64,000 nucleotides of DNA, taken from assembly GCF_024171885.1 (NCBI RefSeq), contig NZ_JAMTCP010000002.1, forward strand, positions 186,001 to 250,000. The letters run 5' to 3'. Both the position numbers and the translations under genes were made by a program. This document shows, in pieces, positions 43,262 to 53,532 of the stretch (position 1 is the first letter of the stretch; each line of letters opens with the position of its first letter). The notes under the pieces are model-generated. The model was not told the DNA's origin, ran no database searches, and saw only the letters and a program-made list of their open reading frames with translations. Source of the stretch: Streptoalloteichus tenebrarius. Its GTDB lineage: Bacteria > Actinomycetota > Actinomycetes > Mycobacteriales > Pseudonocardiaceae.

Positions 43262-44800
43262 TCAACGACCCTCGCGCGCCGGGCGGTCGTGCCGGTCGCC
43301 GAACTCGCGACGCGGACCGCGGTCCCGCCGCTCGCCCTGGTCACGGTCCCGGCGCCACGACCGGTCGCCACCACGGTCGTGCCGACCCTGGTGGTCGCCA
43401 CGGTCCCGGCGCTCCCCGCGCCAGCCGCCCCGACCACCCTGCCGGGGACCGCCGAACCGCTTCCCACCGCCGCGACGCGGCGTGGGCTCGTCCACCACCG
43501 GGACCCCGCTGGGCTCCCGGGCGCCGGTGATCCGGGCCAGGTCCTCGCCGTCGGCGTCCACCCGGGTGCTGATCGGGTCCACCCCGGCCTGCCGGGTCAG
43601 CGCCTGCACCTTCCGTCGCTGGTTCGGCTGCACGATCGTCACGACCGTGCCGGCCTCCCCGGCACGCGCCGTGCGACCGGCGCGGTGCAGGTAGTCCTTG
43701 GCGTCGTTCGGCGGGTCGACGTGCACGACCAGGTCGATCCCGTCGACGTGGATGCCGCGCGCGGCGACGTCCGTGGCCACCAGCACCTGGCTGCGGCCCT
43801 CGCGGAACTCGGCCAGCGTCCGGGTGCGGACCGCCTGCGACTTGCCGCCGTGCAGGCCGCGCGCGCGGACCCCCACGTCGCGGAGCTGCTCGGTCAGCCG
43901 GTCCACGGCCTGCTGGGTGCGGGCGAACAGGATCGTCCTGCCCTCGCGCGCCGCGATCCGCGACACCACGGCCGACTTCTCGCCCCGGCCGATCAGCAGC
44001 AGGTGGTGCTCCATCGTCGACACGCTCGCCGCCGGCGGGGAGACCGAGTGCGTCACCGGGTCGACCAGGTACTGCTTCACCAGGACGTCGACGTCGCCGT
44101 CCAGGGTCGCCGAGAACAGCAGGCGCTGTCCATCGGGAGCCACCAGGTCCAGCGCGGCGCGCACGTCGGGCAGGAAGCCGAGGTCGGCCATGTGGTCGGC
44201 CTCGTCCAGCGCCGTGATGCCGACCTCGGAGAGCACGCAGGTGCCCTGCCGGACGTGGTCGTTGAGCCGGCCCGGCGTGGCGATGAGCAGGTCGACACCG
44301 CGCCGCAGCGCGCTGACCTGCTTCGGGAACGAGGTGCCGCCGACGACGACCGAGCAGGTCAGGCCCAGGGCGCGCGCGAACGGCGCCAGCGAGTCCTGCA
44401 CCTGCATGGCCAGCTCGCGGGTCGGCACCAGCACCAGGCCCCTGGGGTGCAGCGGGCGGCTCTCGCCGTCGCTCAGCCGGACCAGCATCGGCAGGCCGAA
44501 GGCCAGGGTCTTGCCCGAGCCGGTCTGGCCGCGGCCGAGCACGTCGTGCCCGGCGAGCGCGTCCGGCAGCGTCGCGGCCTGGATGGGGAACGGGTGGGTG
44601 ATGCCCCGGTCGCGCAGGGCGCGCACCAGGGCCTCGGGCAGGCCGAGCTCGTCGAAACCGGGCAGGTCGGCGGCGTCGGTCAGCGGGGTCGACTCCTGCT
44701 CCAGCGGCTGCTGGGGCGCCTGCTCGGCCGCCTCGGCGGCGGGGCGGACCCAGCGGTGGCGGGGCTTGCGCAGGGTGCGGTCGAAACGATCAGTGGTCAA
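43262..44800 (-). CDS. DEAD-box RNA helicase
   Basis: 512 residues. Full DEAD-box set: Q motif (FPIQAATLPDAL), Walker A GQTGSGKT, PTRELA, TPGRL, DEAD (LDEADHMADLGF), SAT, the RGIHVDGID segment and HRAGRTARAG. The C-terminal about 75 residues are Arg/Gly/Asp repeats (RDRGDHQGRHDRGGDRSW), an RNA-binding tail typical of cold-shock and ribosome-assembly helicases. The start TTG 44800 has GGAGAGGG 6 bases upstream. A TAGGCT hexamer on the minus strand (44986-44991) could be its -10, leaving a leader of about 180 bases, often used for autoregulation in such genes. Confidence 0.93.
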   Translation of the reverse strand: MTTDRFDRTLRKPRHRWVRPAAEAAEQAPQQPLEQESTPLTDAADLPGFDELGLPEALVRALRDRGITHPFPIQAATLPDALAGHDVLGRGQTGSGKTLAFGLPMLVRLSDGESRPLHPRGLVLVPTRELAMQVQDSLAPFARALGLTCSVVVGGTSFPKQVSALRRGVDLLIATPGRLNDHVRQGTCVLSEVGITALDEADHMADLGFLPDVRAALDLVAPDGQRLLFSATLDGDVDVLVKQYLVDPVTHSVSPPAASVSTMEHHLLLIGRGEKSAVVSRIAAREGRTILFARTQQAVDRLTEQLRDVGVRARGLHGGKSQAVRTRTLAEFREGRSQVLVATDVAARGIHVDGIDLVVHVDPPNDAKDYLHRAGRTARAGEAGTVVTIVQPNQRRKVQALTRQAGVDPISTRVDADGEDLARITGAREPSGVPVVDEPTPRRGGGKRFGGPRQGGRGGWRGERRDRGDHQGRHDRGGDRSWRRDRDQGERRDRGPRREFGDRHDRPAREGR

Positions 44801-45179
44801 GTCTGCCCTCTCCGGGACGTGGCACGTCACGGGGAGGCCCCGCGGGGGTGAGCCCACGGTGCTGATCACAAGGACGAGCCCGGCGCGCAGCCCTGTCGGG
44901 CACGGGCGCCGCAATGGATCTTCGGTGGCACCGGCCGTCGCCGGGTCGGCGAGATCGCGGACAGTCCGCATGGCGGTGCATCCCGAGCCTACCTGATGGG
45001 CAGAGCGTGGCGGCGGCACGGTCGGGGTGTCGGCCGCCACCCCCACCGTGCCGCCGCTTTCGTCGGAGCGACTCCGGCGACGGGGCGAGAGCCACCGCTC
45101 CACGCCGAACGGCGGTAGGAACACGACGAGGACCTCCCTATTCTTTCGCCGCCGTCGCACCATGGGAGAGGGAGGCAGA
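44801..45179. other. Divergent region deaD / GH6
   Basis: No gene. Candidate -10 hexamers are TAGGCT for deaD (minus strand, 44986-44991) and TATTCT for the cellulase gene (plus strand, 45139-45144). No CebR-type operator is seen. Confidence 0.4.
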
Positions 45180-46157
45180 GTGAGGATCAGACGTCTCGCC
45201 GTCACGCTCGCGGTCGCCGTGGCGACCGCGCTGCTGCCGTTCGTGAGTGCCGACGCCGCGCCGGGGAACCCGGTGAGCATGACCGACGGGTTCTACGCCG
45301 ACCCCGACCTCCAGGCCGCGGTGTGGGTCCGGTCCCACTCCGGCGACGCGCGCGCCGCACGGATCAGGACCGCCGTCGCCGCCGTCCCCCAGGGGAAGTG
45401 GTTCGGCGAGTGGAGCGGTGACGTCCGGTCGGCGGTGTCCGCCTACGTGACCGCCGCCGACCGCGCCAACAAGCTGCCGATCCTCGTGCCCTACTTCATG
45501 TACGGAAGGGACTGCGGAAGCCACTCCGCCGGCGGGGCGAGCAGCCCGGACGCCTACAAGCGGTGGATCACCGACTTCGCCGCCGGCATCCAGGACAAGC
45601 CGGCGGTCGTCGTGCTGGAGCCGGACGCCCTGGCCCAGCGCCTCGACTGCGTGCCCTCCGGGCAACGGGCGGTCCGACTCGAACTCCTCCGCTTCGCGGT
45701 GGACGCGTTGCGCTCCGCCCCCAACGCCTGGACCTATCTGGACGCCGGCAACGCGAGCTGGGTCTCTCCTGACACCATGGCTGGGGAGCTGCACGCGGCC
45801 GGGGCGCAGAAGATCCGTGGCTTCGCGCTCAACGTCTCGAACTACCACACCACCGCCGAGTCGAAGTCCTATGCGGACAAGGTGAACGCGAAGCTGAAGG
45901 CCCGCTTCGGCTACACCAAGCCGTTTGTGGTCGACAGCAGCCGCAACGGCAACGGCCCGGCGCCGGGCAACGAGTGGTGCAACCCGGCCGGGCGCAAGAT
46001 CGGCGCCGCCACCCGGGTCGGTGGAGTCAATGGCGTGGAAATGCAGCTCTGGGTCAAGAACCCGGGCGAGTCCGACGGAGCGTGCGGGATCGCACCGACC
46101 ACGCCGGCTGGCCAGTTCAGCCCCGACCTCACGATGCGGCTGATCGAAGGTCGCTGA
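45180..46157 (+). CDS. Secreted glycoside hydrolase family 6 (cellulase)
   Basis: 325 residues. Signal peptide (RIRRLAVTLAVAVATALLPF, cut near ADAA) followed directly by a GH6 catalytic domain: GFYADPDLQAAVWVRSH, PYFMYGRDCGSHSAGG, VVLEPDALAQRLDC (catalytic Asp), YLDAGNASW, FALNVSNYHTT, FVVDSSRNGNG and LWVKNPGESDG. No carbohydrate-binding module is present. GH6 enzymes cut cellulose with inversion; this shape suggests an endoglucanase. GTG 45180 follows GGAGG. Cys pairs probably form two disulfides. Confidence 0.94.
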   Translation: MRIRRLAVTLAVAVATALLPFVSADAAPGNPVSMTDGFYADPDLQAAVWVRSHSGDARAARIRTAVAAVPQGKWFGEWSGDVRSAVSAYVTAADRANKLPILVPYFMYGRDCGSHSAGGASSPDAYKRWITDFAAGIQDKPAVVVLEPDALAQRLDCVPSGQRAVRLELLRFAVDALRSAPNAWTYLDAGNASWVSPDTMAGELHAAGAQKIRGFALNVSNYHTTAESKSYADKVNAKLKARFGYTKPFVVDSSRNGNGPAPGNEWCNPAGRKIGAATRVGGVNGVEMQLWVKNPGESDGACGIAPTTPAGQFSPDLTMRLIEGR

Positions 46158-46682
46158 CCAGGCCTCTCGGAAGGCGGCGGCGACGCGTCCGTGCCCGACG
46201 AACCCCTGAACCGGCGCGTGGTCAACCACCGTGCTGATGTTCGTCCCCTCCTGGTGGGCGCCCGTCCGTCGATCTCCGGTCACCTCTCCGCGTGATCTCC
46301 TGGCAGTCCGGTCGAACCCGCGTTCGACTGCTGCCACCATGAACGCGGGGCACGCGTCACCCACGCCCCGACGTCAGGTGATCACCTGGCGGACGACCAC
46401 CGGTCAGCGGCCGAGACCGAGGGTCGTCCACCGGCGAGACCAGCCCGGCCAGCGGAACCGGACGGGCTCGCCAACCCACCGGAGATCTCCGGTCACGCAC
46501 AGGGGAAAGCGGCTGGTGGACCACCAGCCCCAGGGGAACCCGCCCGTTCGCGGGGAAAGGGAGGTGATGCGCACGGGGCACGGGCACATTTCCGACCAAC
46601 GTTGGCGGCGGCTGGTCGCGCCGGCCATGGACAGCGCGACCAGCCCACCCACCACGATCCCCACGGGCGGACCCACCGGGGC
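46158..46682. other. Gap between GH6 and RIO kinase genes
   Basis: No supported gene in 525 bp. A 90-codon minus-strand frame (46404-46676) begins 7 bases after the RIO stop with a hydrophobic start (GIVVGGLVALSMAGA), but the rest is Trp/Arg/Ser-rich with weak codon bias; I leave it unaccepted. No hairpin terminator is obvious. Confidence 0.4.
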
Positions 46683-47681
46683 CTAACCCTCCAGCCCCGC
46701 CTCCGCCCGCAACACCCGCACCCACGTCTCGGGGTCCCGCTCCTCAACCCCGAGCCCCCGTGCGGCGAACCACCCCGCCACGTTCCGGAAGTCCCGCTCC
46801 AGGAAATCCAACCCCTGGGGATTGGCGACGACGTCCACCACCTGCGGCAGGTCGATGAGCACCAACCGGTCCTCGTGGACGAGCAGGTTGTAGGCGCTCA
46901 GGTCGCCGTGGGCGTAGCCGTGGCGGGCCAGCAGGAGCATGGCTTCGAGGAGCTGCCGCCACAGGTCCTGGAGTCGCTCAGGGTCGGGGCGGAGTTGGGC
47001 GAGGCGAGGGGCGGCTGTCCCGTCGGCGGAGCCGACGAACTCCAGCAGGAGTTCGGTGCCCACCCGTTGGGCGGGGTAGGGGACCGGGGCGCCGAGTTCC
47101 CAGAGGCGGGCGAGGGCGGCGAACTCGGCGGCGGCCCACTGCTCGGCGATGAGGTTGCGGCCGAAGTCGCTGCGGAGGGCGACCGCGCGGCCCTCGCGGG
47201 AGCGGCGCATGCGGCGGCCTTCGAGGTAGCCGGCGTCGCGGTGGAAGAGTCGGTGGTCGTTGCTGCGGTAGCGCTTCGCGGCGAGGAGGCAGGAGCGTTC
47301 GGTGCCGGGCAGGAACCGTTCCACGAGGTGGACGTCGGCTTCCTTGCCGGTTTTGAGGACGCCCAGTTCGCGGTCGACCGCCGCGAGTTCGGTGATCAAC
47401 CACTGCGGGTGGGGCTCGGGACCCTGCTCGCCGTCGTCCCATGTGGACCACCGGTCGCCGTCGGGTGGGAGTGCGCCGTCCTCGGTGAGGGCGTCCTCGC
47501 GGCGGAGCGCGAGGAGATCGCGCTCCGTGGCGGTGAGCCGTCCCCGGCGCTGTGGCCCGATCTCGTCGTCGGCGCGGCGGCGACGCATGCGCTGGGCGCG
47601 CGGAGCGTCGTCATCCGTGTCGTCGTACTGGGCGTAGCGGTCGAAGATGTCGTCGCTGAAGTCGTTGGCGTGCTCGCGCAC
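46683..47681 (-). CDS. RIO-family protein kinase
   Basis: 332 residues. An acidic and Arg-rich N-terminus (SDDIFDRYAQYDDTDDD) precedes a RIO1-type kinase core: LKTGKEADVHLVE (nucleotide loop), AAKRYR (catalytic Lys), HGDLSAYNLLV (catalytic loop) and LIDLPQVVD (metal-binding Asp). RIO kinases act in ribosome maturation in archaea and eukaryotes; the bacterial role is not settled. The start GTG 47681 has AGGAGG upstream and removes ten weak residues of a longer frame. A 13-bp dyad (47436-47448) lies inside. Confidence 0.9.
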   Translation of the reverse strand: MREHANDFSDDIFDRYAQYDDTDDDAPRAQRMRRRRADDEIGPQRRGRLTATERDLLALRREDALTEDGALPPDGDRWSTWDDGEQGPEPHPQWLITELAAVDRELGVLKTGKEADVHLVERFLPGTERSCLLAAKRYRSNDHRLFHRDAGYLEGRRMRRSREGRAVALRSDFGRNLIAEQWAAAEFAALARLWELGAPVPYPAQRVGTELLLEFVGSADGTAAPRLAQLRPDPERLQDLWRQLLEAMLLLARHGYAHGDLSAYNLLVHEDRLVLIDLPQVVDVVANPQGLDFLERDFRNVAGWFAARGLGVEERDPETWVRVLRAEAGLEG

Positions 47682-47895
47682 GGTGGGTGTCCTCCTGGAC
47701 GGGAGCCCCACCGGGTGCGGAGTCAGCCGGTCGTCGCGCTCGGCCGATGGGGCTGGTGAACGGGATGCGAAGTGGAAGTCGTGACAAAGACCGCCATGAG
47801 GTCACCCCTTTCCTGCCCGTGGCCGACTGGGCCGTTTCCGACTACGTGCGGTCCAGCATGGCGCTGGTGTCGTTGGTCGCGCAACGGGTTTTTCT

Positions 47896-48636
47896 TCAGG
47901 AGACGACGAGGTCGAGGCCGAGGTCTCCGGTCTGCTCCAGCGACAGCCCGCCTCGCCGCGCCACCCGGCAGGCGTCCCGCGCGGTGTGCACCTCGGCGCG
48001 GGTCGTCGCCAGGACCCGCGCGAGCCGGCCCTTGTACGCCTTGTTGTGGTGGCTCACGGTCTTCCGCCGGCCGGTGGCGTCCTCGGTCACGACCCGGACG
48101 GTGACGGCGCCGCGCGCGGGGGCCAGCCCCGCGTACGCACCGGACCGCAGGTCGAGGATCAGGTCGTCCACAGTGGACAGGATGGGTTCGAGTGCCGGGC
48201 GCCACAGGTCGCGGAGCGGGCCGACTTCGGGCAGCGCGCTGCCTGCCGACAGGCGGTAGGCGGGGATGGGGTCGGCTCCCCGGACGAGTCCGAACAGGGC
48301 GGAGGCCACGGCGAGCCGTTGCTCGGCGCGGGCCAACTCCGCCCGGCTCATGCTGGCCACGTCCAATGCGTCGTAGAGCACACCGGTATAGCGGCGCAGG
48401 GCGGGAAGAGTGGGCGAGGACCACAACACCGCGTTGCGTTCCACCTCGGCCTCCTGCCGCTCGGAGAGCCCGAGCGCGGCCAGGCTCGCCGACACGTCGG
48501 ACGCCAGCGTGACGAGCGCGTTCGCCGCCTGGCGGCGGGCGGGGGTCAGCTCCGGCCACGACAACGCGTCCAGGTCCAGCGGCGCGCCCGCGCCTCCGGC
48601 CGCCTTGGTCTCCGAGGGGGGCAGCAACACCAGCAC
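47896..48636 (-). CDS. yaaA: YaaA/DUF328 family peroxide stress protein
   Basis: 246 residues. Family signatures: LVLLPPSETKAAGG at the start, YTGVLYDALD near 83, SALFGLVRGADPIPAYRLSAG and KTVSHHNKAYKGRLARVL. E. coli YaaA lowers free iron during peroxide stress and binds DNA. It is divergent from the GNAT gene at 48702. A 13-bp dyad (48166-48178) encodes STVD. Confidence 0.92.
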   Translation of the reverse strand: MLVLLPPSETKAAGGAGAPLDLDALSWPELTPARRQAANALVTLASDVSASLAALGLSERQEAEVERNAVLWSSPTLPALRRYTGVLYDALDVASMSRAELARAEQRLAVASALFGLVRGADPIPAYRLSAGSALPEVGPLRDLWRPALEPILSTVDDLILDLRSGAYAGLAPARGAVTVRVVTEDATGRRKTVSHHNKAYKGRLARVLATTRAEVHTARDACRVARRGGLSLEQTGDLGLDLVVS

Positions 48637-48701
48637 GGCACCACCCTAGGCCGCGAAAACGTGTGGCCCCGCTCATGGCCGCACTCATACGGTCGACGCC
48701 C

Positions 48702-49691
48702 ATGGAAATCACTTGGCGGGCCATGAGCAGCGAAGACATGTCAGCGTGGGTGGAGCTGCTCGACGAGGTCGAGACCGTCGACCAGACCGGGGAGCGCACC
48801 ACCGCGGAGGACCTGGAGGAGTGGATCTCCGATCCCACGATCGAGTTGGGCAGGGACTCGCTGGTCGCGTTCGACGGGGAAACCCTCGTCGCCCAGGGCA
48901 TCGTGACCGGGCGGGTCACCGACGAGGGGATCCACCGCGTTCGCGTGGAGGGCGCGGTCCGCCCGTCGCACCGCGGGCGTGGTCTGGGAGCGGAGTTGCT
49001 GCGTCGCCTCTTCGCCAGGGGGGAGGAGCTGCACCGCGAGCGCCACCCCGACATCCCGGCGGAGATGGAGGTCGGCTGCCACGAGCCGAACCGGCAGTTC
49101 GCGGCCCTGCTGGAGCAGCTCGGCCTCCGCCCGATCCGCCGCTTCTACGACATGCGACGCGACCTGGGCCGACCGATCGACCCCGTCGTCGTGCCCGAGG
49201 GCCTGCGCCTGGTCGAGTACACGGCCGAACTCGACGACAAGGTGCGTGTCGCGCACAACGCCGCGTTCGTCGACCACTGGGGAAACTCCGCCATGGACGA
49301 GGAACGTTGGAAGCGTGCCTGCACCGGCTCGTACAGCTTCCGCCCGTCCCTTTCCTATCTGTTGTTGACGCCGGACGGCGAAGTGGCGGCGTACCTCCTG
49401 ACCCGGGAGCACCCGGCCGACACCGAGGCGACCGGGGTCCGCTCCGCCGTCATCGACCTCCTCGGCACGCGCCGTGAGTGGCGGGGGCGCGGCGCGGGGA
49501 CGGCCCTGCTCATGCACGCCCTCGCCGCCTACGTCCGGAACGGCTTCGAGCGGGCGGAGCTCGGGGTCGACGTGAGCAACCCGACCGGCGCCCTCGGCAT
49601 CTACGAGCGGTGCGGGTTCGAAGTGGCCACCGGCTGGGTGGCGTACTCGCGGGCGCTGCCGGCGGTCGAGCGGGGCCTGGCCGTACAATGA
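48702..49691 (+). CDS. GNAT N-acetyltransferase with two GNAT domains
   Basis: 329 residues with two tandem GNAT folds: VRPSHRGRGLGAELLRRLF (acetyl-CoA loop, about residues 85-103) and RREWRGRGAGTALLMHALAA (about 245-264), with the final GIYERCGFEVATGWVAYSR. The arrangement resembles mycothiol synthase and related two-domain actinobacterial enzymes, but the substrate is not evident. ATG 48702 follows a TACGGT -10-like hexamer (48688-48693) with no ribosome site, so it may be leaderless. Confidence 0.88.
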   Translation: MEITWRAMSSEDMSAWVELLDEVETVDQTGERTTAEDLEEWISDPTIELGRDSLVAFDGETLVAQGIVTGRVTDEGIHRVRVEGAVRPSHRGRGLGAELLRRLFARGEELHRERHPDIPAEMEVGCHEPNRQFAALLEQLGLRPIRRFYDMRRDLGRPIDPVVVPEGLRLVEYTAELDDKVRVAHNAAFVDHWGNSAMDEERWKRACTGSYSFRPSLSYLLLTPDGEVAAYLLTREHPADTEATGVRSAVIDLLGTRREWRGRGAGTALLMHALAAYVRNGFERAELGVDVSNPTGALGIYERCGFEVATGWVAYSRALPAVERGLAVQ

Positions 49692-49837
49692 TCACGGCGT
49701 GACCGTCTGGTCACGCGCTCGTGAGCCCGTGGCGGGTTCCCACCGCTCGGCGCCGCTCTCGGGAGACGGATCATGCGTGACCAAACGTGCCGCCGCCCCT
49801 GGTGGGGGCGGTCCCGGTGGGGGCGGGCGCGGGGCCG

Positions 49838-50788
49838 ATGACGCTCGCCGACACCGGACGCGTGGTGCGGCCCTCCTGGGCCGAGGTCCCCGGCGCGGTC
49901 CGCGCCATCGTCGAGGAACGGCTCGGGGTGTCCGTCCGGAAGGCCTGGGGACAGGTCGGCGGTTTCACCCCGGGCCTGGCGTCCCGGTTGGCGCTGGCCG
50001 ACGGCCGGCGGGTCTTCGTGAAGGGCCTGCCGGCGACGCACGCGCAGGCCGCCAGCTACCGCCTGGAGGGCAGGGTCGCGGAGCGCCTGCCGGAGCGCGC
50101 GCCCACGCCTCGTCTGCTGTTCCGCGTCGACGACGAGTGGATCGTGCTCGCCTTCGAGGACGTGGACGGCCGGGAGCCCAACGTCCGTCCGGGCTCCCCG
50201 GACCTGGCCGCCGTGTTGAGCGCGTTGAACGGGTTGGCGAAGGCCTTCACCCCGTGCCCGTTGCCCGACGCGCCGAGCGTGCTGGTCGATCTGGCGCCCC
50301 TGCTGCGCGGGTGGGCGGCGCTGGCGGTCGCCCCGCCCGCCGACCTGGACCCGTGGGCGTCGCGGAACCTGGACTCGCTGGTCGCCGTGGAGACGGCGTG
50401 GCACCCGTGGGCCGAGGGCGACACCCTGCTGCACAACGACCTCCGGCCCGACAACATGATCCGGAGGGTGGCCGACGGACGGGTCATGGTCGTGGACTGG
50501 TCCTACCCGTGTCACGGCGCCGCCTGGTTGGACATCGCCGCGCTGGTGCCGCACCTGCTGTTGGCCGGACACTCGCCGGCCGACGCCGAGCGGCTGGTGT
50601 TGTCCCGGCCGGCGGTGGCCCGCGTTCCGGCCTGGGCGGTCACCGGGTTCGCGGCCGCATGGGCTGGCTACTGGGAGCTGAACAGCCGCCTGCCGGAGCC
50701 GGCCGGCTCGCTCGGGCTGCGCGCCTACCAGCGGCGTGCGGCCGCCGTCGCCCGGTGGTGGGTCGCCCACCGCACCCGCTGGCCCTGA
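49838..50788 (+). CDS. APH-family kinase-like protein
   Basis: 316 residues with the aminoglycoside phosphotransferase fold: FVKGLPATHAQAASYRLEG (ATP Lys), WIVLAFEDVDG (hinge), HNDLRPDNMIRR (catalytic loop HxDxxxxN) and VVDWSYPCHGAAWLDIA (metal Asp). Such proteins are numerous in actinobacteria and phosphorylate diverse small molecules. ATG 49838 is chosen without a strong ribosome site. It is convergent with the VOC gene. No resistance function should be assumed. Confidence 0.85.
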   Translation: MTLADTGRVVRPSWAEVPGAVRAIVEERLGVSVRKAWGQVGGFTPGLASRLALADGRRVFVKGLPATHAQAASYRLEGRVAERLPERAPTPRLLFRVDDEWIVLAFEDVDGREPNVRPGSPDLAAVLSALNGLAKAFTPCPLPDAPSVLVDLAPLLRGWAALAVAPPADLDPWASRNLDSLVAVETAWHPWAEGDTLLHNDLRPDNMIRRVADGRVMVVDWSYPCHGAAWLDIAALVPHLLLAGHSPADAERLVLSRPAVARVPAWAVTGFAAAWAGYWELNSRLPEPAGSLGLRAYQRRAAAVARWWVAHRTRWP

Positions 50789-50902
50789 CCTGGGGAAAAG
50801 GGGGCGGACGCGGTGGGCGTCGTTCACGGCAGGGCGCGTCGCTTCACACCGGCCCCGGCGGTCGCGCGATGACGACGAGACGCCCCTGATCCCCGGGGTG
50901 GG

Positions 50903-51256
50903 TCACGCGTGGTCGACCGGGTCGGAGACGCAGAACTCGTTGCCCTCCGGGTCGGCGAGCACCGTCCAGGCCAGTCCGGGCGCGCTGTGCTCGGTGACCC
51001 GGGTGGCGCCGAGTTCCTCCAGGCGGCGCACCTCCGCCTCGCGGTCGTCCGCGGCGAAGTCGAGATGCACCCGGTTCTTGCCGGCACGCGGCTCGGGCAC
51101 GCGCTGGAGCCCCAGCGCGGGCGCGCCCTCGACGCCGAGGACCAGGAACCCGCCCCAGTCGCCCACGACGCTGGCGCCCAGCGCCCGTGTCCAGAACTCG
51201 GCGAGCCGGTGCGGGTCCAGGCAGTCGATCGTGACCATCTTCAGTGCGAGGGACAT
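50903..51256 (-). CDS. VOC-family (glyoxalase-like) protein
   Basis: 117 residues, one VOC domain: [40 protein letters not shown] and [12 protein letters not shown]. The typical His/Glu metal residues are present at HLDF and NEFC. The role is unknown. It is divergent from proS with a 96-bp gap. Confidence 0.9.
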   Translation of the reverse strand: MSLALKMVTIDCLDPHRLAEFWTRALGASVVGDWGGFLVLGVEGAPALGLQRVPEPRAGKNRVHLDFAADDREAEVRRLEELGATRVTEHSAPGLAWTVLADPEGNEFCVSDPVDHA

Positions 51257-51352
51257 GGCCGCACCGTAGGGTCAGGCACCGACAAATCCGGATGGGCAGC
51301 GCGGGTACCCTGCACGAACACGTTCCGTTCCGCTACCGGGGAGCACTCCGCC

Positions 51353-53101
51353 GTGATCACGAGGATGTCGTCGCTGTTCCTGCGCACCCTGCGCGAGGAC
51401 CCGGCCGACGCCGAGGTGCCCAGTCACAAGCTGTTGGTCCGCGCCGGCTACGTGCGGCGGATCGCGCCGGGAATCTACTCGTGGCTGCCGTTGGGCTACC
51501 GGGTGCTGCGCAACGTCGAGCGCGTCGTCCGCGAGGAGATGGACGCCATCGGCGCGCAGGAGGTCCACTTCCCCGCGCTGCTGCCGAAGGAGCCCTACGA
51601 GTCGACCGGCCGCTGGACCGAGTACGGCGACAGCCTGTTCCGGCTCAAGGACCGCAAGAAGGCCGACTACCTGCTCGGCCCGACGCACGAGGAGCTGTTC
51701 ACCCTGATGGTCAAGGGTGAGTACAGCTCCTACAAGGACTACCCGGTCATCCTGTACCAGATCCAGAACAAGTACCGGGACGAGGAGCGCCCGCGCGCGG
51801 GCATCCTGCGCGGTCGCGAGTTCGTGATGAAGGACGCCTACTCGTTCGACCTGGACGACGAGGGGCTGAAGCGGTCCTACGAGCTGCACCGCGAGGCCTA
51901 CGTCCGGATCTTCGACCGGCTTGGCCTGGAGTACCACGTGGTGTCGGCGGTCTCGGGCGCGATGGGCGGCTCGGCCAGCGAGGAGTTCCTCGCCCCGGCG
52001 GAGGTCGGCGAGGACACCTACGTGCGGTGTCTGGAGACCGGCTACGCCGCCAACGTCGAGGCCGTCACCACGCCCGCGCCGCCCGCCCGTCCGATCGAGG
52101 GCCTGCCCCCGGCCGAGGTGCACCACACCCCGGACACGCCGACCATCCAGAGCCTGGTGGACTTCCTCAACGCGGCCGAGCTGGGCCGGACGTTCACCGC
52201 GGCCGACACGTTGAAGAACGTCATGGTGAAGACCCGGCAGCCCGGCTCCGACGAGTGGGAGCTGCTGGGCGTGGGCGTGCCGGGGGACCGGGAGGTCGAC
52301 TTCAAGCGGCTGGAGGCCTCGCTCGCCCCGCTGGAGGTCGCGCTGCTGGAGGAGGCGGACTTCGCCGCCAACCCGTGGCTGGTCAAGGGTTACATCGGCC
52401 CGAAGGCGCTGATCGACCACGGGGTGCGGTACCTGGTCGACCCGAGGATCGTGACCGGCACCGCGTGGGTGACCGGCGCGGACAAGCTCGACCACCACGT
52501 GATCGACCTGGTGTGCGGGCGGGACTTCACCCCGGACGGCACGATCGAGGCGGCCGAGGTCCGCGAGGGCGACCCGTCGCCGGACGGCGGCGGCACGCTG
52601 GTGATGGCCAGGGGCATCGAGATCGGGCACATCTTCCAGCTCGGCCGCAAGTACGCCGACGCCGCGCAGCTCGACGCGCTCGGCCCCGACTCGAAGCCGA
52701 TCCGGATCACGATGGGCTCCTACGGCATCGGCGTGTCGCGGGCCGTGGCGGCCATCGCCGAGCAGCGGCACGACGAGCTGGGTCTGGTGTGGCCGAGGGA
52801 GATCGCCCCGGCCGACGTGCACGTGGTGGTCGCCGGCAAGGACGACGCGGTGCGGTCGGGCGCGGAGCGGATCGCCGCCGAGCTGGACGCGGCCGGCGTG
52901 CGGGTCCTCCTCGACGACCGCACGGCGTCGCCGGGCGTGAAGTTCGCGGACGCGGAGCTGATCGGCGTGCCGACCATCCTGGTGGTGGGCCGAGGTCTGG
53001 CCAAGGGCGTGGTCGAGGTCAAGGACCGCGCGACGGGCGAGCGGACCGAGGTGGCGGCCGACGAGGTGGTTTCTCACCTGGTGGCGCTCTGCCGTTCCTG
53101 A
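51353..53101 (+). CDS. proS: Prolyl-tRNA synthetase
   Basis: 582 residues, bacterial-type ProRS charging tRNA-Pro. Class II motifs: motif 1 in [20 protein letters not shown], motif 2 ([20 protein letters not shown]) and motif 3 ([18 protein letters not shown]). The editing INS domain lies between motifs 2 and 3 ([17 protein letters not shown]), and the anticodon domain at the end ([18 protein letters not shown]). GTG 51353 gives [20 protein letters not shown], as in mycobacterial ProS. TACCCT at 51306-51311 could be a -10. Confidence 0.97.
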   Translation: MITRMSSLFLRTLREDPADAEVPSHKLLVRAGYVRRIAPGIYSWLPLGYRVLRNVERVVREEMDAIGAQEVHFPALLPKEPYESTGRWTEYGDSLFRLKDRKKADYLLGPTHEELFTLMVKGEYSSYKDYPVILYQIQNKYRDEERPRAGILRGREFVMKDAYSFDLDDEGLKRSYELHREAYVRIFDRLGLEYHVVSAVSGAMGGSASEEFLAPAEVGEDTYVRCLETGYAANVEAVTTPAPPARPIEGLPPAEVHHTPDTPTIQSLVDFLNAAELGRTFTAADTLKNVMVKTRQPGSDEWELLGVGVPGDREVDFKRLEASLAPLEVALLEEADFAANPWLVKGYIGPKALIDHGVRYLVDPRIVTGTAWVTGADKLDHHVIDLVCGRDFTPDGTIEAAEVREGDPSPDGGGTLVMARGIEIGHIFQLGRKYADAAQLDALGPDSKPIRITMGSYGIGVSRAVAAIAEQRHDELGLVWPREIAPADVHVVVAGKDDAVRSGAERIAAELDAAGVRVLLDDRTASPGVKFADAELIGVPTILVVGRGLAKGVVEVKDRATGERTEVAADEVVSHLVALCRS

Positions 53102-53186
53102 GCGCCATTCCTGGCCGCCGTTCCTGACCCCATTCCCCTTCCTCACCCACCACTTCTGGCCGCCATCGCTGTTTGCGGCCGGTGCT

Positions 53187-53227
53187 CCCGGTGGAGTTGC
53201 CCGCCTTTCGCGGGAAACTCCACCGGG
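53187..53227 (+). terminator. Terminator of proS
   Basis: Arms 53187-53204 and 53210-53227 (18 bp, one mismatch) around the loop CTTTC, 85 bases after the stop. Confidence 0.8.
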
Positions 53228-53416
53228 CGGATTTTCCGGTGGCGGAAGGGGAGCCGGGGTGTTCGCGGGGTCCGCCAGGCCACCACATCGGGCTTTCCCG
53301 TCCTTTGTGGACAGTCCATCGCGTGGGCCTGTTCGAGGGGAATCGCCTGATGGGCCGGGGTGTGGTGTTCGAAGGGGTCCGTTGAGACAGACTGTCCTAT
53401 GTGGACGGCTGTCCAG

Positions 53417-53525
53417 TTGTCCACAGGCGGGTCAGTTATCCACAGGTAGCGTCCTGTGGCTGGGTCGAGGCGGGGTTCCGCGTTACGCTGGACCGGGGTT
53501 CGCCCCCCGGAGAGGGTGGGGGCTG
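53417..53525 (+). repeat. 109-bp dispersed element, copy D
   Basis: Boxes TTGTCCACA (53417-53425) and TTATCCACA (53436-53444), a 34-bp gap, then a diverged core 53479-53525 with TACGCTGGACC and GGTTCGCCCCCC, ending GGGTGGGGGCTG. It lies between proS and the convergent HAD gene. Two 13-bp dyads (53298 and 53394) lie just upstream. Confidence 0.8.
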
Positions 53526-53532
53526 CGCGGGG

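Noticed and set aside
46404-46676. 90-codon minus-strand frame after the RIO kinase gene with a hydrophobic start
   Set aside because: Only the first 20 residues look protein-like; the rest is Trp/Arg/Ser-rich, and third-position GC is well below neighbouring genes.
49838-50788. Reading the APH-like proteins as aminoglycoside resistance genes
   Set aside because: The fold is shared by many kinases of other small molecules, and nothing in sequence or context points to resistance.
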